A stretch of DNA of 64,000 nucleotides from Apostichopus japonicus (GCF_037975245.1 NC_092569.1:19523501-19587500); one strand, 5' to 3'. Positions 33,040 through 47,500 are shown, numbered from the stretch's first letter. The notes: generated by a model from the letters alone, not told the origin. A program made the numbers and translations.

Positions 33040-34226
33040 ATACATATAAATCGTATATTGAATTAATTTAACTAATGAGACATCCCTGTCGGTGAGAATC
33101 TACAATGACATCCGTTCAGCATAAAAATCAATCCCAAATCATATTACTGTATCGCGTACTCAAACTCAGTTTCAATCAATGACGTACATATGATTTCAAA
33201 GGAGGCGCTGTGTGATTCTAATTTCTCTCGACTCGGGGCATTTTTGAAGATTTTGGGACGGGCGTCCCGAGCCCCGGTGAGGTGGTCTCATATTTAGTGA
33301 ATGCAATGGAAATAATGCCCACACTGAGATTTACACGTCCACTTCGACCGGGGTTCTAGTAGCCAATGTTGTTATTAGTTTTGTTTTACATTTGACCCTG
33401 TGACGTCATCACTGACGAAGGTACTACAAGACAACGCCAGGCACACATCCTACAAGTTCATCGGCTTCAGGTTAAGGAGGAGCAGAATGCCTGGTACACT
33501 TTTTGTTCATACACAGACACATAAAATCTCGCACACTCATCACCATGACATATAAATTTTAGACCACTATGTCCCAAATGGTAAATCTACCGCATTTGAT
33601 TGTATCACACTAAAAAATCCCTCCTCCAATGTCCACCAGTTTCAGTTACAAGTTCTGCTACAACTTTTATTCAGCCACCCTCCAAAATCCCTTTTCCGAC
33701 AAAATAGGACAAAGGCTCTGCTTGCATGGATCATAATATCGATAGTCTACACTCCTGAACTTCTTCATTTCCCTCCCCTCCCCTCGCACCCCTTTCCCAT
33801 TCCTCCTGTCCATCTCGCAATTCTCTCTGCCCTCTTTCAGTACCGCCTCTTCTCCCACTTCCCCTCCCTTCCTCACGGTAGCCTATGTAAATCACTGAAG
33901 AATCAGAAACCGCCTATACATATAGTCAATCAGGGCCATATTGGCCGATTCTACGACTGGAAGTCAACAAACGTGCTGTAGGCTGTGACTATATCTATAT
34001 ATTATCTCTTGGTGATTGCTGCACAGCGCCCTAATCCATCAGCCATCGCTCGGCATACAAATACAGTAACATAAGTACGTGCATGTAGCCTTTGTACAGC
34101 TGCATATGTTATGGAGATTTGCTTACCATAGTATCCGAACCCAATCACACTACACGGAAAGTAAAGATATGAGAGAAACCGTTAACAGTAATTAAAATAA
34201 TAGTAAGAGTTAAATTGGGATCGGAA
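33040..34226. other. Shared 3' flank, gene 2 unit
   Basis: Homologous to 13360-15796 and 50930-51740 with many indels; frames are not conserved. No gene recognised. Confidence 0.55.
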
Positions 34227-34303
34227 ATGGCCGCTCTAACCAAACCGTGGGAGAAAATGGGTCAGAACAACAGAGAATGTTGTCAACAAGGTGGAAGCAA
34301 CAT
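34227..34303 (+). pseudogene. Orphan PEX13-like first exon, copy 2
   Basis: 77 bp reading MAALTKPWEKMGQNNRECCQ and on to GSN. The KPWE near the N-terminus is characteristic of peroxin-13. The GTAAGT donor found in the other two copies is lost here (CATGTTCCTC), so this copy looks dead. ATGGCCGC around the start resembles a YY1-type initiator element of housekeeping genes. Confidence 0.38.
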
Positions 34304-34482
34304 GTTCCTCGCTTACGTTGGCCTAACAACAACTAAGACACGCCCAATGCAGATATACTGTATCATTTGGTATGACCAGCATAGGCTTATACTAAGTGTA
34401 TTGTCCTATAGGATTTAACTTTCAGTGATGCGTTACTTAATCATACTTCAGCCTTAAGATTGACTGGTGGTTTTTATTGTAG

Positions 34483-34494
34483 TGCGCATGCGCG
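34483..34494. promoter_or_regulatory. NRF-1-like palindrome, copy 1
   Basis: TGCGCATGCGCG is a perfect NRF-1 consensus in an AT-rich setting. An identical 12-mer lies at 52002-52013, at the same place relative to the PEX13-like exon. Confidence 0.4.
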
Positions 34495-35297
34495 CCACAA
34501 TATTGGATATGGCAGCTGAACATACACTCTTCATAGCAATCTCAGATTCACAGCATGGCTACGCGAACAGTTAATTCTGCACACGTATATAAAAAAAAAT
34601 CTCCTTGAGTAGCAAACGTCTTCAAAACAATACGTAAAATTCTCTACTTTGGTTCGTTATTTTCGAATTGAACAGACAGGTAACATTTAATCGCATTGGG
34701 ATTAACACATCCTGCAAGAAAGTTGCAAGCAACAAATGTTAACCGTTTTTATTCGCAACGAATCTGCGTCATCTGTAATACTTCAGCTCTTGGAACATAG
34801 GCACTTGTAACGTTCTGATTGTGGTATGTCAGGTTCGAAACAGGCTTCATTCGTAATCGACAGTTTATGGTTGTAATGGTTTTAGTCATAAATTCTTCGT
34901 TTATATTGCAGACGCATGCTGGCTAGAGTACTGTTTATTAACATTAAACAATATAACCTAGCTTTGGTCCCCGTTAAAGGACCAAACGCCAAACTGGCTT
35001 CTTTGTGACCGAAAAAACTTCAAAAGGGCTGCAGTAACAATTAAAGACCCCTCTATTGAATATCAACAACTGCTTACTTTACCTTCACCGCGCACTATGT
35101 GACATGTGTTTGTATACAAATACAGTTATTCTAGTAGTGCTTATAATTGGTAGCCTTGTACTTTCTATTTGGTCTTATAGAACAACAGTGTTGAAAAGGA
35201 ACAGCCGTAATATACTCAAAGCTTACCAAAAGTTAGTAGGCCTAGGTCTATAGTTGTAGTATCTGCAGTATTCTAACTACAGTACACTGTACAGTAA

Positions 35298-35727
35298 GCT
35301 AGACATAACAGACTTCATTGGTTACCCTTTTGTTCAAAGAGTTTCAAATTATTGTTGTTAGTTGATAAAGCCCTTCATGGCCTAGCCCCGCCCTATTTAT
35401 GTGAACTGGTTCAGTGGTAAGTTCCTGTTAGAAACCCTCGATCGGGTTATATATACTAGCGAAAAAGAAGTATGTCACAGAGTCAAAGAGTAATGGAAAA
35501 TTTCTCAGTTTTTTACATAAATATCATGCTCTTGAAAATTTAGGTCCAAGACGTTTCAAAGCTCTTCTTCCAAATTTTCGTTCTAGTCAAACTCTTAACG
35601 TCTTTAAAAGTCGCATCTAAACACATTTATTCAAAAACTGCTTTTAAACTCGAATTTTTGTAATTTTTGTATGTTAAAAGTTTTATAAGTTTCAAAGATG
35701 CAACATTATTTTATTATTTGTATTATT
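35298..35727 (+). mobile_element. 3' end of decayed non-LTR retrotransposon, unit 3 copy
   Basis: Reads ARHNRLHWLP, then FKLLLLVDKALHGLAPPYL and a downstream F-K-x-x-x-x-T-H-L-F-like tail, with a stop after LVQW. Longer on its 5' side than the copy at position 1. Confidence 0.7.
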
Positions 35728-37075
35728 CGTAGCAGTGACGAGAACGACAACGACAGGCTAGATGTTGGAATGACGGAAATGGTATTTACTTCCCGAATTA
35801 TCAGTCCTTACCGTCAATGTTGCATCATATATTATGTTTATTTAAAAACGCAATGATAACAATAAATAAATATATATATTTTTATATTCTGTTTTGTCTC
35901 TGTGGAATATGAACTTATTAAGAAATTGATTGTAGATTCTGGTAATTCGTTCTTTGGTAATATTTTGTGGATCCAGAAAAGGAGATACCTGTTCTGCAAA
36001 AAGACTAATTTACACCTGTTAAGAAGATCTCTCCGGCCAAATAGCTAGTAGACCATTGCACCTATAAAAAATTCAGGCTTTCAAAGTTAAGGCACTTCAG
36101 TTAGTAACATATAAACCCGTCATATTATTCATAACCAAATTATTTATTTTATTCTTGGCAAAATGCACAAACAAAGTGAAAAGATTAGTAACCACACGCA
36201 TTCGAAAGAAAGATGGAATATTCATAGTTATTTTGAATGCAATCAGACATGTAATTTGAGAGCCAATCATTTTACAAATCTCTTACCCAAAAGGAAGATA
36301 CTGAAGTACCACAGTGCAGAATGATATGTACCATACGCAAATCATCACACACACGCATACGCATACGAACACCCAAAACCATGCGTGTGGTATACCGTAC
36401 CTGTTCTTGCAGAGGAAAGCCGAATCGCTTGTAAGCAACTACTTACATGCTTGACTAGAAAAACGTCGTCTTAAAATATCATTGTATTGGAATGATTGAA
36501 CTTTTGTCATGTAAGAAAAGAGGGCTTAAAGGTGTCCACATCGTAAATGAAATATATTACAGACTATAACATTACAATGGGCATAGGCAAATATACCGTA
36601 TCTGGTCTTGTATAGGAAAACCAAAAGGCTTGTAACTTTTAAGTGGAAAATTTTCTTTTATTCCCCGTCTATTTTTTAAAAGTGTAAATAAAATAAATAT
36701 AGGCTATAATAAAAACAATATAGATCACAAACTAAACTATTGGAAATGAGCACACATGAATGCACTTCCTTTAATTTACGACAGACCAGATCAAGGGTCT
36801 CTAACGTTACTTATGAATATTATGTTGTAAATAGCGTATACCTCGATCATGTAGGTAATTAACTTGAGAATTAAACAATATTAGCAATGGTTCAGTAGCA
36901 TAACAAAATATATATATATGTCTACATACATACAGGAGTTGATAATCCCTTCCAATTTCTTGTATTTCCGTTTAGTACTGATAAAATAAATAACACTGAC
37001 ATTATTCTAACACATGTCAATAAACATTTGTAATAAAACTATTTTTTCATTGCAATGGTGCATGGTAGTGCATTA
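35728..37075 (+). pseudogene. Decayed FREP 3' relic, unit 3 copy
   Basis: The same relic as at 363-1690: an exon 7 fragment (GCAGTGACGAGAACGACAAC), intron-7 sequence, and an exon 8 trace GATGG/AATGG-TGCATGGTAGTGC near 37055-37072. Confidence 0.6.
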
Positions 37076-37160
37076 ACCATTTTTGTTGTTCAGTGACGAT
37101 AAGTAGTGTAATAGGTAGAAAAGTTAATCGATTTCCTATTCCTAATGAAAGTGTGCAGAA

Positions 37161-38224
37161 ACGTCACGGATGGATTGTAAAATAAACCGGAGCTCTATGT
37201 TTGTTTTACAAACTCGTACGTCGGGTACACTCTCATATTTAGTGATATGATTGAGGAAACACGTGAAAACAGGATTGAGCTGTTTAAACCTTCCGTATGT
37301 ATCTATCATCACCAATGAAACGAAGTACGACATGATAGGCAGTAGCATTGAATGTCAGATCGGAGCCCTGCTGGGGAAACATGCCAACGCATGCCATGTG
37401 TTCCATATGTACCACACCAATCATTATCCAAGGACCTCGATATTGTAACCCAATGGTCAAGCATTCCCTCTCCTTCCCATGCACCCAGTAATACCTGACC
37501 ATAACAGTATGTAGTTACTCGAAGCATCTTTAATGGTTTCCTAAGATATCCGTAAACGGAAATAGACAGAACAATAGGATACATGTATACCTTGAGGTAG
37601 CACGTATTCGTTAAAGTCTTTCCTCAAACGTGTGGATGTTTTCAGAATCTATTTATTTCCGGAAACACGGTTACCTGGCATTTAATATATATACGTCACG
37701 GATGGATTGTAAAATAAACCGGAGCTTTATGTTTGTTTTACACACTCGTACGTCGGGTACACTCTCATATTTAGTGATATGATTGAGGAAACACGTGAAA
37801 ACAGGATTGAGCTGTTTAAACCTTCCGTATGTATCTATCATCACCAATGAAACGAAATACGACATGATAGGCAGTAGCATTGAATGTCAGATCGGAGCCC
37901 TGCAGGGGAAACATGCCAACGCATGCCATGTGTTCCATATGTACCACACCAATCATTATCCAAGGACCTCGATATTGTAACCCAATGGTCAAGCATTCCC
38001 TCTCCTTCCCATGCACCCAGTAATACCTGACCATAACAGTATGTAGTTACTCGAAGCATCTTTAATGGTTTCCTAAGATATCCGTAAACGGAAATAGACA
38101 GAACAATAGGATACATGTATACCTTGAGGTAGCACGTATTCGTTAAAGTCTTTCCTCAAACGTGTGGATGTTTTCAGAATCTATTTATTTCCGGAAACAC
38201 GGTTACCTGGCATTTAATATATAT
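37161..38224. repeat. 532-bp perfect-phase tandem duplication
   Basis: Copy 1 (37161-37692) and copy 2 (37693-38224) differ at only a handful of bases. Each starts ACGTCACGGATGG and ends TTTAATATATAT. The duplicated block is the one carrying the minus-strand ORF of the gene 1 unit, here frameshifted near 37500 and 38035. Unit 1 and unit 4 have a single copy. Confidence 0.9.
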
Positions 38225-38482
38225 ACTAGCAAGACGGAAACTTCCTTATTGATTATCACAATATTTCGCCAATCGACCTTTTAACCTTCATGTATCCTGT
38301 TGGACACAGTCTTCAGCTTCTAAATCTCCTGGATACCTTTGTTCAATATCTACTGACCAAGAAAAGGAAGTGAATTGATGACAAAAGCACCACAGGTGAT
38401 TTTGCTGTAAGTCAGCAATGCTCTCAAATAAAATACATTTCATTCGTGTTGTCATTCATATTATAACCAACCATTCATAATA

Positions 38483-38563
38483 ATGGACTTTTTCCTTGTC
38501 CGGGCAGTGCTTGTATCTTTCCTATGTACAGTGACGATCGGTCTCACTTTGGCAGACGGAACG
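38483..38563 (+). CDS. Gene 3 exon 1, signal peptide
   Basis: 27 codons, MDFFLVRAVLVSFLC onward, ADGT before GTGAGT. Differs from gene 1 by C3F and F21L only. Confidence 0.85.
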
Positions 38564-41500
38564 GTGAGTTCAACATATTTTGCTACTTGTTTTTATCGAA
38601 GACTTCTTAGTTTGTAAGATTTTACTTTCCATCTGTGTGGATATGAATACCTTATTTAAACATTTGAAAAGCTTAGTTTTGTTTCTTTTATAAATATGAA
38701 GAACATGTTATCATACAACTTTAGTTGCTATGTAGTAGGCCTACAAAATGTTGTGATACGTAACACATAGTTGCTACAGGCATATAAGTGGAAAGGGCAA
38801 AGATTGAATTTCATTGTATTTAAATATATAAATTTAAGATTCCTTATGGCTTCTATCATTTTATCAAGTCATTTTGAAGACGATAACAATTGAGGGAATA
38901 GCTGCCCTGGGGTCATTGAAACCGTTTTATATCAATTTAGGGGGTATGTGGTCATCGGCCCCAATTTGTTTTAATTTAGACGTCAAGCGGTCTGAGGCAT
39001 ATGCTACAAATGCAGTCTATATAAGAAGCTTATAACGCATTTTGCTTATGAATACTTTTGCGAGGCTGTTTATTAACCCCGACCAATTATTTATCCTCCG
39101 TTAACGATCGGAAGTGGTCCTTCCATGAGTCTTGCAAAATGATATATAATGATAGGTAATATATTTCAAAACGGAAATCATTTTTCATATGATTTCCAGA
39201 AATGTAAGCTATATGTATGAAAAACAATTTTTATTTAAAGTGATGTGAAAAGTGTTATGTATTTTGTAATGGCAGTTTTGTATATAGCTGTCATCTTTCA
39301 GTATAGGCCATGCAGAAGAAATCAAAATCATTTCTATTTTTTGAATGAAATTCCAGAAGTTAAGCTATGCGTTACAAATACATGGCATTTAAATTTCGTC
39401 CTCTTTGAATATACATTTGTAGGAAATATTGCTCAGAAAACTTGATTACCTGATTAATAACCTGATTAAAAAAATTCTGTGTAATAAAAGAGACTGTAAA
39501 ATTTTATTCGCGTCACAGGCCGTCATTTAATAAAATACACAGACCGTAGGTAAATGTTTTTCTCTCAATAAGTTAGTGTGTGTTGTTTCTTTATTGTAGC
39601 CATCTCCAAATAAAGGTCCAAACTGGTCAAAAAATAGTTCAATTTGTAGATCTATTTCAATTGATATCCAATTATCAATTTAAGTACAAACGAAACATGG
39701 TATGTAAACCTCGCTCTCGTTAGACAAGTATTTGTACAATTTCTTTTTCAGAAAACAGCAAACTCACTGTTTTTGGATTTTCTTGAAAGTGAATTTATAT
39801 TTTGTTTGTTTGAACAGACTGTTCACTTGGTCGGATTACAGGGTCCCGCAATAGCATATACATTGAGCTTCTTTAGAGTTCTGTAACATACAAGTAAATA
39901 TATAGTATTTAGCGTCTATCGTTAGATTTGAAGTGTTTTTAAAGATATTTCAATTATTTATCAAGTTTGATTGCGATTTTATCAAACATAGACATCTGTC
40001 TAGAGCTGCTAGTTTAAATTGCGACTTTGATTTAAGTTTTAACATATTTTGAAGAATTTTATTGTTGTAATCAAAACATTGCATTTATATATACATAATA
40101 CGCGCGCATGTGTTCTTTCTGAAAAACCTCAACATTAAAGGTTCCTGATCCTATCTTGTATATATAATCCAAACTGACGTGATTTTTTCTGCAATTGACT
40201 ACATCCTACAATTTGGTCTATTACGACCACAAATGGACAAAGACCGTACTAAGAAGAATTTAAAGGAAAGACAAAAGAGATAAAAAGGAATCGAAAATGA
40301 CGAATAACGACAAATTTACGTTTATGGTGATAGCTTTGTTTTCATAGTAAACACCCCGTATAATGAGAATCTTTCTCATCGATTTGGTCAAATCTCATTT
40401 CAGATGATGGAGCAAAAAATTATGTTTTCGAAACTTCTTTCATTTCTAAGTTGCTGTTTTACACGAGACTGAATTTTACACGACAAAGTTGTCTTGAAAA
40501 CGAAAGTTAGAGAATCAAATTTAATTCTTAATAGTACTCGTTCATTTATGCAATACTCCATTGCAAAATATATAACTATTTCCACTTCAAGTTTGAGTCA
40601 GCTTTATCTAATTATTTATTTCGTAAAATTATTTTGGTTGAGTTCGCAGTGACATATTGTTGGTCGACTAATAATTTTACTCGAATTGCCGTTACTTGAT
40701 ATTCCTCTATTTCATACAACTGTAAATTTAAGTATAACTTAACTTGTTAAATCATTCTTCATTGCAACGATAATGCAATCTGCAAAATATGTAAACGTAA
40801 ATTTATCACAAAAAAAAACTAAATTAAAGAGAGGAGGTAACTTGTTACCGGTTTACTTGCTTAAAGTGATATCGTAGATAGATCGGTATTCAGTACAGTA
40901 ACAAATCGCTGATTCAATCTATTGGAGACACTATTTTCACATTGGTAATAATATTTTTTATCTGCAGAAGATCTTTACCATTTCCCAAAATCCAACCGAA
41001 AAAATCAATAGCTTAATGGTACTATTTAGCTACATATTCCAAGGTAAAACACTTTTTATTAGTTAGATATTTGTGAATCAATTAACAGCGTTGAAGTAGT
41101 TTCTGTGTTTATATTTTCATAGTGTATCTTACGATAATTAATGCTTAATTCCCCCACGAAGGCAGTAGACCTCGGCTTTATTCACAACTTCAAAAAACAA
41201 AACTGAAAATGTGAAGAGAAAGACGTTCTAACGGTTGCGTTTGGTTTATGTATAAGGTACACGGATATTTATAATTTGCAAATTTAAAAGACAATATAGA
41301 ACATTGCAAGTCATATATATATATATTTTTTCGTTTGTTCGTTAGATTTAAAAGAAAACCTTCGAGTGAATGTCAATGTATTGCATTGAAGTAACGTGTC
41401 CAGTGTGTAATCAAAGGATATTCAAACATTAGTTGAAAACGAATCCCCACGTTTAGATTGTCATAATTCTAAGTTGGATAATTCTCTTCAGTTCTTATTT

Positions 41501-44500
41501 GTTCAGAGCAATACAAGAACTTACAAAAAATTATTAAACATTGATCAGCATAAAGAAAATCAGATGTCTGAAGAACAGAAACTTCGGTAAATTGATAAAA
41601 TTATATTGTTCTAAATATTTTTGGTATACTTACTTCAATGAAACTTAAAAGCAAATTTTAACACAGTACGCTGTCAAACATAATATTTTGTAAAAGGAGA
41701 GAAGTAAAGTAACTCTCCCTGATTGGCCTTTCTAAATGTTCAGAATATACACAAAATAACAAAAAACATTTATTGTACTATTTTCTGAGAAGAAAACTGA
41801 ACAAAGTGTTTTTAAGTATATTTAATGATCCCAACGCATTGCAACATGCAACAATTTAAGAATTTTAGACAATTTAGGACTGAACTCGATTCAGACTCCT
41901 ACACAATAAGCTTAACTCAAACCTAGCTGTTATTACCCAAGTAAAGTATAGGAAAGTATTCGCCATTTGCAGGAAACACAGCAGATTCAATCTAGAACAA
42001 ATATGACCTCATAGTTCACGACTGAATATAACATGTAAATAAGTAAAGCACGAGTGAAATTGAAAAATTAGGGGAATAATATGTTTACTATATTTATCGC
42101 TGATAACATATGCATAATGCTTTTGATTCTCTTTTACTCAGAGTAATCAGCAACTCTTTGTAGGAGCGACTGAAAGAAAAGTTAAGAGTGAGTGTTTATT
42201 CATTTTCTATTAATTAACCTTTTTCTTATATTTTCTATTTCCTGTTAATCATACAATTTCCCATCCTTTTCCAGTCAGACCTGCAGCGTGGTGGTCTACA
42301 ATATGCAACCTCATATGTTCCAGATGATGTTCTCCCAACACTGGCAGAGGTTGAAAAAGCCATCAAGGTCCTCAAGAACAACAAAGCTGCTGGCCCAGAC
42401 GACGTTCTGGCTGATTGCATCAAGACTGCTGCAACTGATACCACCATTCTCAGCACCACCCACAAGGCTGTGCAGTGTATCTGGTCTACAGGCATCTGGC
42501 CTTCAACGATGACATCTTCCACTTACATTGCCCTCCATAAGAAGAACGACAGAGGGGTTTGTGAAAACTATCGCACATTGGCTCTCATAAGTCATGCCAG
42601 CAAAGTGGTGCTCAACATCATGCAGTCACGTCTTCAGACTAATCTCGACGATGTAAGTGAGGTGCAGTTCGGCTTCCGCTCCGGGAAGTCAACCACAGAT
42701 GCTCTTAAGACTATCACATATATAGAATATCTTCGCTCTTAAGACTATCACATCTGCCTACTACAGAGCCCACACCCCACTCCATCTCATTTTCGTGGAT
42801 TGCAAGAACGCTTTTAACAGTGTGAATCATGCCCTCCTAATGGAGAAGCTGGAACAGATGGGGGTGGACAGAGATGTCATTAGACTCACAGAGAGACTTT
42901 ATCACGATGCTGGAGGCGTCTTACAATGGAAAAATGAGACAACAGATGCTTGCAACACGCCTGTCGGTTGTAGACAGGGCTGCCCACTTTCTCCAATCCT
43001 CTTCTCTCTCTACACGGAATGCCTTATGAGGGAATGGCATGCAAGGACTGCTGGTTTGCCTGGTGCTACCATAGGAGACCGCACAGTGAAGGAACTGAGA
43101 TACGCCGATGATCTTGTCCTGTTTGCGCTCTCCGCTGTGGAAGCAGAAACGGCTCTCAACATCTTAGCGGACGTTTCCAAGCCCTATCAGCTTGTGATAC
43201 ACCCGGGAAAAAACGGCTCACCTTGTCATAAAGACGGACCCGAACTCTACCGATACCATCCACCAGGGGACCTCCATTATCCCCAACGTTAACTCATTCA
43301 TGTACCTCGGCTCCACCATCACCCACAACACTGATGGTACTCCAGAAATCAGCAAGCGGATCGGCATAGCCAAGACTACACTCCGCGAGTGCAAGTACCT
43401 CCGAAGCCCACACCTCTCCGTTGCGACTAAGCTTCTGGTCATCAGAGCCCTAATAATGTCTAGGTTGACCTATGGCTCTACTACATGGTCGATTAAGAAT
43501 TCGGATGCAGCCAAACTGGATGCTTTTGGTCGTACCGTCTGGAGATGGCTGCTAGGTGTCAATTTGAGCGACCACGTTACCAACGAGTCACTTATGCGAA
43601 TGATAGCCGGTAGATGGCTATTCACCTATGACACTGTTGTGCAGAGAAAAATGGACTGGTTCAGCCACATCGCCCGTCAACAGGGTCTCCAGTGGGACCT
43701 CTTGTCAGGTGCCGTTCTGGGCACAGTGAGTAGTCGTGGGCGGCCTCGGATGACCTGGTATGATAACATCAGAGCCTCAACCGGTCTCACCATGGAGGAA
43801 GCAAAACAGCAGGCTCTTTCCCGGATTCATCTGCGGATACGTGGTCACCAACCAGCTCCACTTCGCCGGTCATCTCGCATCGCTTTGAGACAGCGTCCAC
43901 GGACTCTTCAGAGTCTTTGACGATTTTCTACTACTATACAATTTCTCATTGATTGATATTTTCATATCTCATTAATCCATGACAAACATTTGTCACGGCA
44001 ACATCTGTTACAATTATTATGATCACTAACTCTCTTGTCATATGAGAAGAGATATATTTCTTCTACTTATTACGTCCTTCAGTTACATCAAGTAAATACA
44101 TTTCGACAAAAGAAATAGTGTTTTACAAATCTTCGACACTATATATTTTAACTTTGTACACATATTGCATGATAAAGCCCTAAATTATTTGTCAACATAT
44201 TGTACGGTTCACGTTGTAAATTAGTAAAGGATGTGTTAAATATTTGTCGATGAATGCGCCCATTTTTTATAGGAATATTTTTATCACTTTATATAAAAAC
44301 TATTTAAAAGGTTATTTACATTTCACTGCTAAACTTGCAGATTATCTAACCCTTAAACCGCCGATTACTAAAATAATAAGCATGGGTTGCTGGAAGCAAC
44401 AATCAACTGCTTCAGCGCCTTGAATATTATCTGTACCAGGGACCAGTCGAGGATGTCTATACACTTGGTCGATGAGGTAGATACAAGTGAGAAAGTGCTT

Positions 44501-47500
44501 ACAGTTTTAAGCAACCTTGTGAATTTATCATTCAAGTTTTTTTATCGGGTATATAAGTTGCAATTTGTGTACCAAATGTTAGCTTTCATACATTTCTGTC
44601 ACATATGTTCCAAGACTATATTCTTTACAAAAGTAAGAAACCTGAGGTAAACTTTTCTTGGAAAGGAAGTGATGTCTGAATTGAGTTTAACGTTCAAAAG
44701 CAAATTAGTAATATAATATGTTGTTATGTTTTTTTCAGGATATCCTTTCATTTTGTTATTGTTTTTTTTTTATAGTATATCCGATAGTAAAATCTCTATT
44801 TTCATATCTTTAACTAAGCTTGAATTTTACGATTAGTTCAAATTTGACCATTTATTATTGGTATAACGTTACTGCAACTATCTAGAGAAGTGTCTTTGTG
44901 ACGGAATTTTCAGTAATTTGTGTTTCATTTATAACATATTACTGAATATTCAAAATTAGAGAAGTAATACCAGGCTATCTTGAATTATATTAATTGTATT
45001 ATTATTTTGGCATTTCTAGCATTAAGTCGAGATGAAATATTGATTGTTTAATTAAACTCCTTTTTGTTTTAATAATCTGGCTGATTTACGGATAACCTTC
45101 TATCTTTACATCATAACCTAATAATACATCTAGACGGCAACTGAGTTCTCATGATATCAGAATCACAACTTTTTCTCCTTTGACAGACTATTTTTTCCTT
45201 TACCAACGTCATGCATACCCAAGAGATTGTCACGAAGTGTTGCATCGTTGTTCATCTACAAGTTCCAGTGGTGTTTATCTCATTAAACCAGACGGTTACG
45301 CCGAACCTTTCGAAGTCTACTGTGATAACACCGTAGATGATGGCGGATGGATGGTACGTATTTCAAAATGAATTATGAACGTCGATGCCAAACATCAGCC
45401 GGATCTTCAGCTTCTTTCACCTAATCAAGCACAGCTTTATAGTTTTAGCTCTCATGTTCCTTAAGCCTTTAAATTCTTTTATGATCATGTTTACTTTTTT
45501 ATATATATATATTTTTTCATTTCAGGTTGATTACAATATACATTTCATACTAAACTATAAAGAAAATTGTACAATTAACCATGCTAGAACTCGTTTCATC
45601 TGTCATCCTTTGCATAATGTATCATAATTTGTATATGAAATACTTCTTTACCCCGATGGTCAACTTCTTAAGATCTTCAAATGGGATTACTTCAGTTGTG
45701 CTTAACAATCAACCATGGGTTTAAACTTTATGTCACAAAATAAAGAAAAAAATGATTGTTGGAATGTAACTGAATGGTTGGTTTTAATCATAATCTAAGT
45801 TAACTTAATATCTCATATGAATTATGTTCAAATTACTTGTTCTGTAATGCAGATCATACAACGTCGGTTTGACGGAACGATAAATTTTAACCGCAGCTGG
45901 GAAGATTATCAGCTAGGATTTGGTTTTCTTTCGAGTGAATTGTGGATCGGTAATAAGAGGCTTTCATACTTAACCAATCAAAAGAGATATCAACTTCGTA
46001 TTGACTTGACGACAATAGATGGTTCGTCTTTTTATGTGACGTATGACACATTCCGAATAAGCGATGACTTCAGTAACTACAAGCACGTCAAAGCAGAAAT
46101 AACCAACAGAACCGTAGGTAAATATTTAAAAAAACAACTTTCAGATATTACATTTATTCATGTCCCAAATAAGTCTTATCTGGTCGATAAAAGATTCAAT
46201 ATATATGAGGAAATAAGGATGCAGGATTTTGACGGATATGACCAATTTCAAGCTGACTAAAATGTTCACGATTAAATAGTGTGATGATACCATTATCAAT
46301 ATTTATTAAGCCAAATTCGTTATGTTTCGTTACAGAGTTCATAATAAAAATAGCTAATTTTTAAGTATTTTTTTCTTATTCTCATAGGCTATGTAAATAA
46401 CTACATTGAATGGTGTCCAACAAATAAAACCTACAATGAGTGTCAACTTTGCGAGGCTACCTGTGCTGATCCTGAAAGTTGTGTCAATACTTCCTGCAAA
46501 GGATCTCATTCGTGCGTCTGTCCTGAAGGATGTTTGATGAACGGTGATAACTGCATGAGAATAGAGGACTGTGGATGTTACATCGAAAGTGAAACAGATG
46601 GAGAGAAAGGTGTATTGTTAAAAGTAAGTATTTTCTTTCAGATTGTGATATCTATTACCAACAGTGTCACAATTTAAATGATGCTTTCAAAAACTGGGGT
46701 TAGTGGATCGATTTGCATTTGCATTTGCCTCTGGCCTCTTCCAACCCGCACCCTCTTCAACTTTGGATAAACACACTTTTGCCAGTAAAGTTAGGAAAAC
46801 TGATATATCTTGTGTACGTTTGCAGTATTTCATCTTATCTCTACTTAAAGAAACCTTTTCAAATCCCTAAAGTTACTTATGATACGTGTAACGATTTTCT
46901 ACTTTCCAGGAAGGAGGAATTTACGTCTCTCCAAACTGTGACAAGAAATGTTCTTGTACGAATAATCATCTTTCGTGTGACGATAGTTATCAATGCGATC
47001 CTAACGCAGATTGTAAAGAAAGGAACGGTATTTTACAATGTTACTGTCCGCCTGGGTATAACGGAGACGGCACACAGTGTAGGCCTACAGGCGGCACAGT
47101 TCCTTCTGATTGTAAAGAACTGTACAAAAATGGCGAGAGAACAAGTGGCGTCTATGAAATCAAACCCACAATTTGGCCTGACTCTCCGTTTGAAGTTTAC
47201 TGTAACATGTCTGACGGGGGAGGTTGGACGGTGAGTGTGACAGTTTTTTCTTAAAGCAGTGATCCGCAAGCTTTTAGGCCGACGACACACAAGTCATCCA
47301 CGAGGACCAAACCACGACCCTCCAACGCCCCATCCCTTAGAACGGACGCTCAAAATACATGAAAGCTAGCTTGGATTGTGAATATGACGCTCGATTTGCC
47401 CCCCCCCCGTAAGCTAGTTTAAACAACGTTGCCGTAGGTAGAACACGGGAACAGGCTACCCATTAGACGGAGAAAAATAAATGCCTAATTTATTGCCACT

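Noticed and set aside
35056-35253. 65-codon hydrophobic ORF resembling a membrane peptide
   Set aside because: The corresponding sequence at 52830-52950 does not keep the frame; it is intergenic sequence just before the LINE tail.
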